In this document: piece by piece, positions 1 to 7,277 of the stretch | Layout: each line of letters opens with the position of its first letter | Position numbering within the stretch: the first letter of the stretch is position 1 | Source of the DNA: an uncultured Actinomycetes bacterium | GTDB taxonomy: Bacteria > Actinomycetota > Actinomycetes > Nanopelagicales > Nanopelagicaceae | Assembly: GCA_903939005.1 (NCBI GenBank) | Contig: CAJAFH010000276.1 | Coordinates: forward strand, 1-9,429 | Direction: 5' to 3' | DNA length: 9,429 nt | The notes under the pieces: generated by a model | What the model saw: the letters and a program-made list of their open reading frames with translations, nothing else | Databases searched by the model: none | What the model was told of the DNA's origin: nothing | Made by a program: the position numbers and the translations under genes

Positions 1-39
1 AACAGCAAAAATTGCCGACGATAAGTAAAGTCGACCAAG

Positions 40-45
40 TAGACT
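40..45 (+). promoter_or_regulatory. Probable -10 element of a leaderless pheS promoter
   Basis: TAGACT lies 7 nt upstream of the pheS ATG, the spacing expected if transcription starts at or within a base of the start codon. No Shine-Dalgarno sequence is visible in the 20 nt before the ATG, which fits a leaderless message, a common arrangement in Actinobacteria. No convincing -35 hexamer sits 16-19 nt upstream (the best TTG-type match, TTGCCG at 12-17, is 22 nt away), so the call rests on the -10 and its spacing alone. Confidence 0.45.
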
Positions 46-52
46 TACGCAC

Positions 53-1060
53 ATGAATCCGCAAGAAATCAACGAATGGGTCAGCGCTGCCAAGTCGGCA
101 TTTGCAGGCGCTGGCGATCTCGATGAACTTAAAGCGGCTCGGTTAGCCCACACTGGCGATAAAGCTCCCATCTCACTTGCTAGCCGTGGGTTGGGTTCAC
201 TTTCACCGGATGAAAAAGCTTCCTTTGGAAAAATAATTGGCGATGCAAAAGCAGCGATTGCCTCGGCCTTAGCTGATGAGACTGCTCGGTTAGAGATTGC
301 TCGTGATCAGAAGATTTTGCTCGAAGAAGTTGTAGATATAACTCTGCCAGCAAAGCTCACTCATGCTGGGGGATTGCATCCAATTACGATTATCAAAAAT
401 GACATCAGCGATTTCTTTTTAGCGCAAGGTTATTCAGTAGTTGAAGGCCCAGAACTTGAATCAAGTTGGTTGAATTTTGATGCGCTAAATATTCCAGCTG
501 ATCATCCAGCTCGCACCATGCAAGATACTTTCTTCGTTGAGCCACTTAGCGCTGGCTTGGTTTTGCGTACTCAAACATCACCATTACAGATTCGCACGAT
601 GCTTACAGATGAGCCACCGATTTACATTATTTCTCCTGGCCGCACCTTTCGTGCCGATGAACTTGATGCAACTCATAGTCCAGTTTTCCACCAAGTCGAA
701 GGTCTAGTTGTTGATCGTGGAATTTCAATGGCGCATTTAAAAGGCACTCTCGATAATTTTGCCCGTCATATGTTTGGCCCTGATGTAACAACTCGTTTGC
801 GCCCTTCCTTTTTCCCTTTTACCGAGCCAAGTGCTGAAGTAGATGTCTTCTTCAACGGCCGCTGGATCGAATGGGGCGGCTGCGGCATGGTTAACCCAAA
901 AGTTCTAGCCACCTGTGGCATTGATACAACTCAGTTCAGTGGTTTCGCATTTGGCATGGGTCTTGAGCGCACATTGATGGTGCGCCATGGCATTACCGAT
1001 CTGCATGAAATCGTTGAAGGCGATTTACGCTTCACTCGTCAGTTTGGAGTTGGCCTCTAA
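53..1060 (+). CDS. pheS: Phenylalanine--tRNA ligase alpha subunit
   Basis: Catalytic subunit of the cytoplasmic (alpha-beta)2 phenylalanyl-tRNA synthetase, which charges tRNA-Phe with phenylalanine using ATP. The 335-residue product has the usual family length. Residues 1-90 form the charged helical N-terminal arm that contacts tRNA. The class II catalytic core follows: HPARTMQDTFF (151-161), motif 2 around FRADELDATH (199-208) with FHQVEG (212-217), the FPFTEPSAEVDV stretch (254-265), WIEWGGCGMV (271-280), and motif 3 GFAFGMGLER (297-306). The Ala in FAFG is the residue that in E. coli PheS governs discrimination against larger phenylalanine analogues, so specificity looks normal. ATG at 53 is the first good start and gives a full-length N-terminus. 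No ribosome binding site is evident. The stop codon overlaps the pheT start by one base. Nothing suggests damage or transfer. Confidence 0.98.
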   Translation: MNPQEINEWVSAAKSAFAGAGDLDELKAARLAHTGDKAPISLASRGLGSLSPDEKASFGKIIGDAKAAIASALADETARLEIARDQKILLEEVVDITLPAKLTHAGGLHPITIIKNDISDFFLAQGYSVVEGPELESSWLNFDALNIPADHPARTMQDTFFVEPLSAGLVLRTQTSPLQIRTMLTDEPPIYIISPGRTFRADELDATHSPVFHQVEGLVVDRGISMAHLKGTLDNFARHMFGPDVTTRLRPSFFPFTEPSAEVDVFFNGRWIEWGGCGMVNPKVLATCGIDTTQFSGFAFGMGLERTLMVRHGITDLHEIVEGDLRFTRQFGVGL

Positions 1061-3504
1061 TGCGAATTCCACGTTCCTGGGTCAATGACTTCGTAGATCT
1101 ATCTGGCATAACCGATGAAGTAATTGCAGATGCGTTTGTTCGGGTTGGCTTTGAAGTCGAAGATATAATTAAGCAAGGTGCTGATTTGTCAGGCCCATTG
1201 GTTGTAGCTCGCGTAATTGCTATTGAAGAGTTAGCTGAGCACAAGAAGCCAATTCGCTATGTTGAATTAGATTGCAACGAGGGGCAGACCCGTTTCGTCA
1301 TCTGCGGCGCCCGTAATTTCGAAGTAAATGATTTAGTTGTTGCAGCTCTGCCAGGTGCGGTATTGCCTGGAAACTTTGCAATAAGCGCACGCGAGACTTA
1401 TGGCAAGACAAGTAACGGAATGATTTGTTCAGCTAAAGAACTAGGTCTAGGTGATGATCATTCCGGAATCATTGTTTTAGCTGAAGAATCAGCTGCTGTT
1501 GGGCAAGATGCGATCGAGTTACTTCAAATAAATGACACCATCTTTGATATTGCAGTGAACCCCGATCGTGGTTACGCGCTAAGCATTCGTGGCGCAGCTC
1601 GGGAAATAGCTGGAGCCCTTGCGTTGAATTTCACTGACCCGATTACACATGCTAAATCACTCACGTTTTCCGAAACTGGCACAGGCACACCGATCAAGAT
1701 CTCCGATGGCGCAATGGTGGCTTTACTTCGTTCACTTGATAACTTCAATCCGAAGGCAGCATCTCCAATTTGGTTGAGTCGTCGTATCGAGAAGGTTGGC
1801 ATGCGTTCGATTTCACTCGCTGTTGACGTCACTAATTATGTAATGATCGAACTTGGTCAACCGCTGCATGCCTTTGACCGTGCGCAAATTGTTGATGGCC
1901 TTGAGATTACTTTTGCTAAAGATAAGAGCAAGTTCACCACCCTTGATGGCCAAGAACGAGAACTGGCTTCGAGTGATCTTGTGGTGCGCGATGCCAAACA
2001 AGTTTTAGCTCTGGCTGGCACTATGGGTGGACTTGATTCTGAGATTACCGAGAGCACAACATCTCTTGCGATTGAAGCTGTTCGATTTGATCCAATTGCG
2101 ATTGCTAAGAACTCTCGGCGTCACAAGCTTTCAACGGAAGCATCTCGCCGGCTAGAACGCGGTGTTGATCCCTCATTAGCTGAATTCGCTTCAGCTCGAG
2201 CAGCCGAGTTAATGATTTCACTAGGTGGGGCTACCTATGTAGGAACCTCAGTTTCGGGCGAAGAGAGATATCCGGCGATCATTGAGCTCGAGCCCAAGTA
2301 TGTAAATAATCGCTTGGGTACCGAACTATCTAACGAAATTATTGCTAAAGCGCTCACAACTGTAGGTTGCGATGTTGATACTAAGAGTTGGAAAGTTGAT
2401 CCACCTTCATGGCGATCAGACTTACAAATCCCAGCAGATTTAGTTGAAGAAGTAGCACGCATTGTTGGCTATGACCAAATCCCATCAGTACTGCCACGCA
2501 GTCCATACGCCGCAACTTTGACGCCAGTGCAACAACGCCGCCGCACTATTGCTGCCTCTCTTGCTGCTCGTGGCTTAACCGAAGTTCAAAATTTCCCATT
2601 CGTGGCCGAATCAACCATGAAAGCTCTTAACTACACCGGCGAACGCGCAGCTACCTTCAGAATCGCCAATCCGATGTCTGAAGAAACACCATTGATGCGT
2701 ACGCATTTGATCCCAGGATTAATTGCAGCAGCACAACGAAATCTTTCTAGAGGCGCGCGAGATTTTGCACTCTTTGAAATTGGAGCAATTTTCCGCAACA
2801 CGACAAAACTAGTTGATGGTTTATTCCCGCCGCTAGGAAAAAAGCCAGACGCGGCAACGATTAAAGCAATTTTCGACAGCGTGCCACCACAGCCAATTCA
2901 CTTAGGCGCCATCTTCGTTGGTAAAACAACTGGTGATAACTGGCGGATGAAAGCTCGTGCTTATGAGTGGGCTGATGCGATTGCCGAAGCACAAACTGTT
3001 TTGGATCTATGCGGATTGCAATACACCGTTGAACGATCAGATTTCGCACCTTGGCATCCAGGGCGCTGTGCTGAACTATTAGTAGATGGCAAAGCGGTGG
3101 CACATGCCGGCGAACTTCATCCACGCGTTTGTTCTGAATTCGGTTTGCCCTCACGTTCATGCGCGCTCGTGATTAATCTTGACGCACTTCCTGCCAGCAA
3201 CACGGTCAGAGCTGCGGTGATTGGTTCGATGCCAATTGCTGTTCAAGATGTGGCACTTGTCGTGTCTTCCGAAGTTTCGGCAGCAGCGCTTCAGCAATCT
3301 CTCGTTGACGGGGCAGGGGATCTGCTCGAGTCGATCGTGCTTTTTGATCGTTACGACAAGATCGGCGATGGCAAGATTTCATTGGCCTTCACGCTTTCTT
3401 TCAGAGCCCCTGATCGCACGCTTACGGGCGAAGAAATCACCGCCGCTAGAGAGGCGGCTGTGGCAAATGCCGCCAAACTTTATGGGGCTACAGTTCGGTC
3501 TTAG
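1060..3504 (+). CDS. pheT: Phenylalanine--tRNA ligase beta subunit
   Basis: Structural and editing subunit of phenylalanyl-tRNA synthetase. It pairs with PheS, binds tRNA-Phe and hydrolyses mischarged Tyr-tRNA-Phe. The 814-residue product is the normal long bacterial form. Recognisable regions in order: an EMAP/OB-type tRNA-binding domain (about 40-150); the NPDRGYALSIRGAAREIA segment (167-184); the B3/B4 editing domain, including DVTNYVMIELGQPLHAFD (256-273) and SRRHKLSTEASRRLERGVD (352-370); the B5 domain (about 402-475, ending WRSDLQIPADLVEEVARIVGYD); a catalytic-like core with HPGRCAEL (666-673); and a C-terminal ferredoxin-like anticodon-binding domain (about 720-813, with LFDRY and SFRAPDRTLTGEE). 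ATG 1060 shares its A with the TAA of pheS. A GGAG at 1046-1049 lies 10 nt upstream, so coupled translation with pheS is likely. The gene is intact. Confidence 0.98.
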   Translation: MRIPRSWVNDFVDLSGITDEVIADAFVRVGFEVEDIIKQGADLSGPLVVARVIAIEELAEHKKPIRYVELDCNEGQTRFVICGARNFEVNDLVVAALPGAVLPGNFAISARETYGKTSNGMICSAKELGLGDDHSGIIVLAEESAAVGQDAIELLQINDTIFDIAVNPDRGYALSIRGAAREIAGALALNFTDPITHAKSLTFSETGTGTPIKISDGAMVALLRSLDNFNPKAASPIWLSRRIEKVGMRSISLAVDVTNYVMIELGQPLHAFDRAQIVDGLEITFAKDKSKFTTLDGQERELASSDLVVRDAKQVLALAGTMGGLDSEITESTTSLAIEAVRFDPIAIAKNSRRHKLSTEASRRLERGVDPSLAEFASARAAELMISLGGATYVGTSVSGEERYPAIIELEPKYVNNRLGTELSNEIIAKALTTVGCDVDTKSWKVDPPSWRSDLQIPADLVEEVARIVGYDQIPSVLPRSPYAATLTPVQQRRRTIAASLAARGLTEVQNFPFVAESTMKALNYTGERAATFRIANPMSEETPLMRTHLIPGLIAAAQRNLSRGARDFALFEIGAIFRNTTKLVDGLFPPLGKKPDAATIKAIFDSVPPQPIHLGAIFVGKTTGDNWRMKARAYEWADAIAEAQTVLDLCGLQYTVERSDFAPWHPGRCAELLVDGKAVAHAGELHPRVCSEFGLPSRSCALVINLDALPASNTVRAAVIGSMPIAVQDVALVVSSEVSAAALQQSLVDGAGDLLESIVLFDRYDKIGDGKISLAFTLSFRAPDRTLTGEEITAAREAAVANAAKLYGATVRS

Positions 3505-3506
3505 GT

Positions 3507-3535
3507 TTGCATAATTATGCATAAACCTGCATAAT
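3507..3535 (+). promoter_or_regulatory. Probable leaderless promoter of the argC-tyrS operon
   Basis: The -10 candidate CATAAT (3530-3535) differs from TATAAT at one base. A weak -35 candidate TTGCAT (3507-3512) lies upstream with a 17-nt spacer. The -10 ends 7 nt before the argC ATG (3543), so the predicted transcript starts at or one base before the start codon. No Shine-Dalgarno sequence is present upstream of argC, which fits a leaderless message. Both hexamers lie inside or beside the two ARG-box-like palindromes, so repressor binding would directly block RNA polymerase. A second CATAAT at 3510-3515 could give an alternative start about 20 nt upstream, but has no matching -35. Confidence 0.55.
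3508..3521 (+). promoter_or_regulatory. ARG box 1 (putative ArgR operator)
   Basis: TGCATAATTATGCA is a perfect 14-bp palindrome four bases after the pheT stop. Its TGCAT arms and A/T-only centre resemble ARG boxes, the palindromic sites bound by ArgR/AhrC repressors. An argR gene lies in the operon just downstream. The position covers the putative -35 of argC. Assignment to ArgR is inference from sequence and context. Confidence 0.75.
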
Positions 3536-3541
3536 TATTCC
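3528..3541 (+). promoter_or_regulatory. ARG box 2 (putative ArgR operator)
   Basis: TGCATAATTATTCC matches box 1 at 12 of 14 positions, and its start lies 20 bp downstream of the start of box 1, close to the two-turn spacing of paired ARG boxes in other bacteria, where one ArgR hexamer bridges both. The left arm is perfect and the right arm is degenerate. It covers the putative -10 and ends two bases before the predicted start of argC. Confidence 0.7.
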
Positions 3542-3542
3542 T

Positions 3543-4562
3543 ATGAAAACAGCAATCGTTGGCGCTAGTGGCTATGCCGGAACTGAGCTGCTTAGACTTC
3601 TGTTAGACCATCCAAATTTTGAACCAACTGTGATTACGGCGCATTCAAATGCCGGCGAACTGATTTCTTCAGTAGCGCCACAGTTAGCCAAGTTGGGGAA
3701 TCGTCGGTTTGAAGCCTTTGATCTAGCAAAAGTTAATACTTGTGACTTAGTTTTCCTTGCTCTGCCACATGGTGAATCAGCAGCGCTGATTGCGCAGCTA
3801 AATCCAAACCTTAAAGTTGTTGATCTAGGAGCCGACTTCAGACTTACCAGTGCTGAAAAATGGGCGCAGTACTACGGCGGCACACATGCCGGCACCTGGA
3901 CTTATGGCTTGCCAGAACTACCAGGCAACCGCGCAATAATTGCAAAGTCTACTCGGGTGGCTAACCCAGGTTGTTACGCAACTTCTATTTCTTTAGCCAT
4001 TGCGCCAGCACTAGCACTAATTGATATTCAGGACATAGTTGTGGTCGCAGCCTCTGGCACAACAGGTGCGGGCCGAAGCGCAAAAGTAAATTTGCTAGGT
4101 AGCGAAGTAATGGGTTCGCTTTCATCGTATAAATTCGGGGGAGTACATCAACACACTCCCGAGGTTGAAGAAGCGCTCACACATATTGTGGGCAGCGATG
4201 TAAAGATTTCTTTTACGCCAATCTTGGCTCCGATGCCCCGTGGGATCTTAAGTACAGTTACTGCGAAATTAACAGCAAGCGCAACAACCGAGACAATGCA
4301 TGCGCTATATACCAAAGCTTATACGGCGGATGAGTTTGTTACCGTTTTGCCGATCGGACAGATGCCTAAGACGAATTCGGTAATTGGTAGTAATCATGTT
4401 CAATTGCAAGTGGCAGTTGATGCTCATACCAATCGTCTGATTATTTCTGCAGCGATCGATAATTTAGGAAAAGGTGCCGCAGGTCAGGCAATTCAAAATG
4501 CGAACTTGATTTGTGGGTTGCTAGAAAACGCGGGTCTAGAAACGTTAGGGCTAGGCGTTTGA
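3543..4562 (+). CDS. argC: N-acetyl-gamma-glutamyl-phosphate reductase
   Basis: Third step of arginine synthesis in the cytoplasm: NADPH-dependent reduction of N-acetylglutamyl 5-phosphate to N-acetylglutamate 5-semialdehyde. The 339-residue product is of normal length. The N-terminal Rossmann motif is GASGYAG (7-13), the catalytic cysteine is C144 in NPGCYAT (141-147), SGTTGAGR (171-178) and the HTPE motif (204-207, with the likely catalytic His) follow, and DNLGKGAAGQAIQNAN (306-321) is the usual C-terminal NADP-binding segment. It is the first gene of the arg operon, 38 nt after pheT. The ATG at 3543 has no ribosome binding site and sits right after the ARG boxes and the predicted transcription start. 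The TGA stop overlaps the TTG start of argB (TTGA). In many Actinobacteria argJ would follow here, and it does not. Confidence 0.97.
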   Translation: MKTAIVGASGYAGTELLRLLLDHPNFEPTVITAHSNAGELISSVAPQLAKLGNRRFEAFDLAKVNTCDLVFLALPHGESAALIAQLNPNLKVVDLGADFRLTSAEKWAQYYGGTHAGTWTYGLPELPGNRAIIAKSTRVANPGCYATSISLAIAPALALIDIQDIVVVAASGTTGAGRSAKVNLLGSEVMGSLSSYKFGGVHQHTPEVEEALTHIVGSDVKISFTPILAPMPRGILSTVTAKLTASATTETMHALYTKAYTADEFVTVLPIGQMPKTNSVIGSNHVQLQVAVDAHTNRLIISAAIDNLGKGAAGQAIQNANLICGLLENAGLETLGLGV

Positions 4563-5344
4563 TCGTCATTAAATATGGTGGTCACGCCATGAAAGATGAA
4601 AGCGGGGCATTTGCGCATGCGATTGCGGCGGCAATTTCTCAGGGTATTGAGCTGGTGATTGTGCATGGCGGTGGGCCGCAAATTGATGCAGCCCTTGTGT
4701 CTGCTGGTATCCAAAGTGAAAGTATTGGTGGCTTTCGGGTGACTACCCCTGAAATCTTTGAAATCGTGCAAAGTGTTCTGGCGGGAGAAGTTTGTGCCAG
4801 CGTAGTTTCTAATTTACGTAAATCGGGCGTGAATGCCGCTGGCATTTCTGGACGTGATGGAAATACTTTACAAGGAATCCGAATGACCAAGATTGTTGAC
4901 GGATCTCCGGCCGAACTTGGGTTAGTTGGCGAAGTTACCAACGTCGATACTGAGTTGATCGAATCTTTGCTAGAAGAAAAATTCACGCCAGTTATTTCAC
5001 CACTTGCAAATGAGATTGGCGCCGATAACGGTTTAAACGTAAACGCTGATTTAGCTGCGGCTGCTATTGCTGGCGGACTTAATGCTGAGTCGCTAATCGT
5101 CTTAACTGATGTTGCTGGCATTTACCGTAACTTCCCGGATCCAGCTTCAATTATTTCTGAAATATCAGCATCCGATCTGGCTGTCATGAAAAATGATTTC
5201 CAAGGTGGCATGGCCCCAAAGGTGGCCGCTTGTCTTGCCGCCATTGCCGCTGGTGCCACCGCAGTTCGGATTATTGATGGAAATAGTGCCGAGAACTTAT
5301 TACTAGCACTTGCTGGCTCTGGTGGAACTCTGGTGCACGCATGA
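4559..5344 (+). CDS. argB: Acetylglutamate kinase, short form, TTG start
   Basis: Second step of arginine synthesis: ATP-dependent phosphorylation of N-acetylglutamate. From TTG 4559 the product has 261 residues. Family motifs are intact: KYGG (5-8) with the catalytic Lys5, HGGGPQ (36-41), GGFRVTT (57-63) with the substrate-binding Arg60, NVNAD (160-164), DVAG (184-187) and GGMAPK (216-221) with Lys221. The next in-frame ATG (4589) would remove the essential KYGG loop. The only other upstream start (TTG 4511) adds 16 residues of basic sequence that is merely argC read in another frame. TTG 4559 also makes a neat 4-nt TTGA overlap with argC, with a weak AGG-type ribosome site just upstream. 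The protein is about the size of E. coli ArgB and lacks the N-terminal helix of roughly 25 residues found in arginine-inhibited family members. The C-terminus also lacks their usual His/Glu/Gly signature. Confidence 0.95.
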   Translation: MIVIKYGGHAMKDESGAFAHAIAAAISQGIELVIVHGGGPQIDAALVSAGIQSESIGGFRVTTPEIFEIVQSVLAGEVCASVVSNLRKSGVNAAGISGRDGNTLQGIRMTKIVDGSPAELGLVGEVTNVDTELIESLLEEKFTPVISPLANEIGADNGLNVNADLAAAAIAGGLNAESLIVLTDVAGIYRNFPDPASIISEISASDLAVMKNDFQGGMAPKVAACLAAIAAGATAVRIIDGNSAENLLLALAGSGGTLVHA

Positions 5345-5823
5345 ACGCCAATAACGCCAATGCTAGAAAGTCGGCAGTTGCCAAATTAGTTGGCACTGGA
5401 AAGATCGCTTCGCAAAGTGATTTAGTGAAAGCTCTCAAGAGACAAGGAATCATCGTTACACAAGGAACTGCTAGTCGAGACCTGGAAGATATTGGTGCTA
5501 TTCGGGTTAGAAATAGCGATGGCGAAATGGTTTATGCACTAACTGATTCACAACCAATCTCGACTAAAAATTCTTTCCCTAGTGAACTAGTTTTAACGGC
5601 AACGGCGAGTGGAAATCTGGTGGTCATTAGAACCCCAATTGCGGCGGCCCAGATGTTGGCTAGTGCTATTGATGGACTTTCCCAATCTGGAAAATTAGCA
5701 AGTGCGATTGGAACTGTGGCTGGAGATGACACAGTTATCGTTGTGTCCGACACTGCGAACGGTGGCAGCTCATTAGCTAAGAAGATCTTAGGATTAGCCA
5801 ACTCAAAAAGCGGAGGTAAGTGA
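5341..5823 (+). CDS. argR: Arginine repressor
   Basis: Hexameric DNA-binding regulator that senses arginine and represses arginine biosynthesis genes. The 160-residue product has the two-domain family layout. Residues 9-68 are a winged helix-turn-helix with KIASQSDLVKALKRQG (21-36) and TQGTASRDLEDIGAIRV (40-56), where SRD (45-47) belongs to the DNA-recognition helix. Residues 90-153 are the oligomerisation and arginine-binding domain, with the diagnostic GTVAGDDT (124-131), whose two Asp residues bind arginine. The ATG overlaps the argB stop as ATGA, so translation is probably coupled. As it lies in the operon preceded by two ARG-box-like palindromes, it most likely regulates its own synthesis. 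Its last codons contain the GGAGG ribosome site of argH. Confidence 0.97.
   Translation: MNANNANARKSAVAKLVGTGKIASQSDLVKALKRQGIIVTQGTASRDLEDIGAIRVRNSDGEMVYALTDSQPISTKNSFPSELVLTATASGNLVVIRTPIAAAQMLASAIDGLSQSGKLASAIGTVAGDDTVIVVSDTANGGSSLAKKILGLANSKSGGK
5812..5816 (+). promoter_or_regulatory. Strong Shine-Dalgarno site that fixes the argH start
   Basis: GGAGG lies within the last codons of argR. It is 6 nt from ATG 5823 but only 3 nt from the in-frame GTG at 5820, so the ATG is preferred as the argH start. It is the clearest ribosome binding site in the window. Confidence 0.8.
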
Positions 5824-7277
5824 TGAGCACCGGAGCTACCCAAAACGGTGGAGCTTTGTGGGGCGGGCGATTTGCCGATGGCCCTAGCGATGCCCTTTTT
5901 GCCTTGTCTCGCAGCGTGCAATTTGATTGGCGGCTAGCGCCATACGATCTACGTTCATCCCTTGCTCACTTATCAGTGCTGGAAAGCTCAGGGCTACTAC
6001 CGGCTGAAACTGTTTTAAAACTTCGAAGCGCCTTGAAAGAACTCCAACTCGAAGTTGCTAGCGGAAAGTTCGCGCCAATTGATTCTGATGAAGATGTTCA
6101 TAGCGCTTTAGAACGTGGCTTAACCGAAAAGATCGGGGCCGTTGGGGGAGCGATCAGAGCGGGACGTTCACGTAATGATCAAGTTGCAACTGACTTAAGA
6201 CTCTACGCAATCGATCACATGTTGGCAGTTGCTGGGCAATTGAATTCCTTATGCGAAGTAATCATTGCGAAAGCAACCGAGTATTCCGATGCACCGGCGC
6301 CAGGATTTACGCATTTGCAGCATGCGCAACCAGTGATTTTTGGACATGAGATTGCTAAACATGCCCATGCTTTTCAACGTGACTTAAGTCGAATTAGTGA
6401 CTGGCTAGATCGCACATCGGTAAGCCCGCTTGGCTCTGGTGCACTTGCTGGCTCATCGCTGCCATTAAATCCAAAGGCAACTGCAACGGATTTAGGTTTC
6501 ACCGAATCTACAGGCAACAGTATTGATGGCGTTAGCGATCGTGATTTTGTTTCCGAAGCGTTATTTATTTTAGCCACCATCGGTGTTCATGTATCGCGCA
6601 TTGGCGAGGAGTGGTGCATTTTGGCTACCACCGAATTCGGATGGGCCAAAGTTGCCGATGCATATTCAACTGGTTCATCGATCATGCCGCAGAAAAAGAA
6701 TCCAGATATTGCCGAACTTGCTCGCGGGAAAGCCGGTCGTCTGATTGGAAATTTGACTGGCGTAATGACGATGCTTAAAGGTCTGCCATTTGCCTACAAC
6801 CGCGATCTTCAAGAAGATAAAGAACCACTTTTCGACAGCATTGAAACTCTTTTAGTTCTCCTGCCTGCAGTCTCGGGAATGATTGCAACAACTGAGTTTG
6901 ATCGCGCAAAGATGGCAGCAGCAGCACCTACTGGATTTTCACTAGCGACTGAGATTGCCGATTACTTAGTTCGGGCTCACATTCCATTCTCACAAGCCCA
7001 TGAAGCTGCTGGTGCTTGCGTTGCACTTTGTGAAAAAACTAATCGCGAACTTCATGAACTAACCGATGCCGAGTTTCTAGCTATTCACCCATCACTGACT
7101 GGGGGAGTGCGTGAAGTACTTACAGTTGCTGGCGCGCTTTCATCGCGCACTACTGCCGGTGGCACCGCACCTGCTGAAGTTGCTAAGCAACTTAAGGATT
7201 TAACCGCCAAGAATGGCGAGTTCATAAAGTTAATTAGCAGCCGTGCCGCTGCCTTTTCGGGCATGATGAGCGCATGA
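5823..7277 (+). CDS. argH: Argininosuccinate lyase
   Basis: Last step of arginine synthesis: cleavage of argininosuccinate to arginine and fumarate. It belongs to the homotetrameric aspartase/fumarase superfamily. The 484-residue product has LWGGRF (12-17) at the N-terminus, then DEDVHSALERGL (89-100), AGRSRNDQVATDLRL (113-127), PGFTHLQHAQP (160-170) with the catalytic His163, and the superfamily signature GSSIMPQKKNPD (284-295) on the flexible loop that carries the catalytic serine. Family members often have Arg where this protein has His in THLQHAQP, a variable position. ATG 5823 is chosen because of the well-spaced GGAGG, and it shares one base with the argR stop (TGATG). In many relatives argG, which makes its substrate, sits immediately upstream, but here argR does. 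The stop overlaps tyrS as ATGA. Confidence 0.97.
   Translation: MSTGATQNGGALWGGRFADGPSDALFALSRSVQFDWRLAPYDLRSSLAHLSVLESSGLLPAETVLKLRSALKELQLEVASGKFAPIDSDEDVHSALERGLTEKIGAVGGAIRAGRSRNDQVATDLRLYAIDHMLAVAGQLNSLCEVIIAKATEYSDAPAPGFTHLQHAQPVIFGHEIAKHAHAFQRDLSRISDWLDRTSVSPLGSGALAGSSLPLNPKATATDLGFTESTGNSIDGVSDRDFVSEALFILATIGVHVSRIGEEWCILATTEFGWAKVADAYSTGSSIMPQKKNPDIAELARGKAGRLIGNLTGVMTMLKGLPFAYNRDLQEDKEPLFDSIETLLVLLPAVSGMIATTEFDRAKMAAAAPTGFSLATEIADYLVRAHIPFSQAHEAAGACVALCEKTNRELHELTDAEFLAIHPSLTGGVREVLTVAGALSSRTTAGGTAPAEVAKQLKDLTAKNGEFIKLISSRAAAFSGMMSA

Noticed and set aside
2861..3160. 99-codon minus-strand open frame inside pheT
   Set aside because: It lies wholly inside an intact, well-conserved pheT segment (tRNA synthetase beta C-terminal part) and is a shadow of its codon pattern.
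4511..4558. Upstream TTG start extending ArgB by 16 residues
   Set aside because: The added residues are basic argC sequence read in another frame, unlike the ArgB N-terminal helix, and the extension would deepen the overlap to 52 nt.
4639..5121. 160-codon minus-strand open frame inside argB
   Set aside because: It is antisense to conserved ArgB motifs, Ser/Pro/Thr-rich as antisense shadows often are, and has no promoter or ribosome site.
5820..5822. GTG start for argH
   Set aside because: It is only 3 nt from GGAGG, while the adjacent ATG at 5823 is 6 nt away and a stronger start codon.
5532..5921. 129-codon minus-strand open frame across argR and argH
   Set aside because: It runs antisense through the ArgR arginine-binding domain and the argH start, and both plus-strand genes are clearly real.
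7177..7193. 7-bp hairpin (AAGTTGC-TAA-GCAACTT) inside argH as an internal terminator
   Set aside because: No T tract follows, it lies within coding sequence, and such short stems arise by chance.
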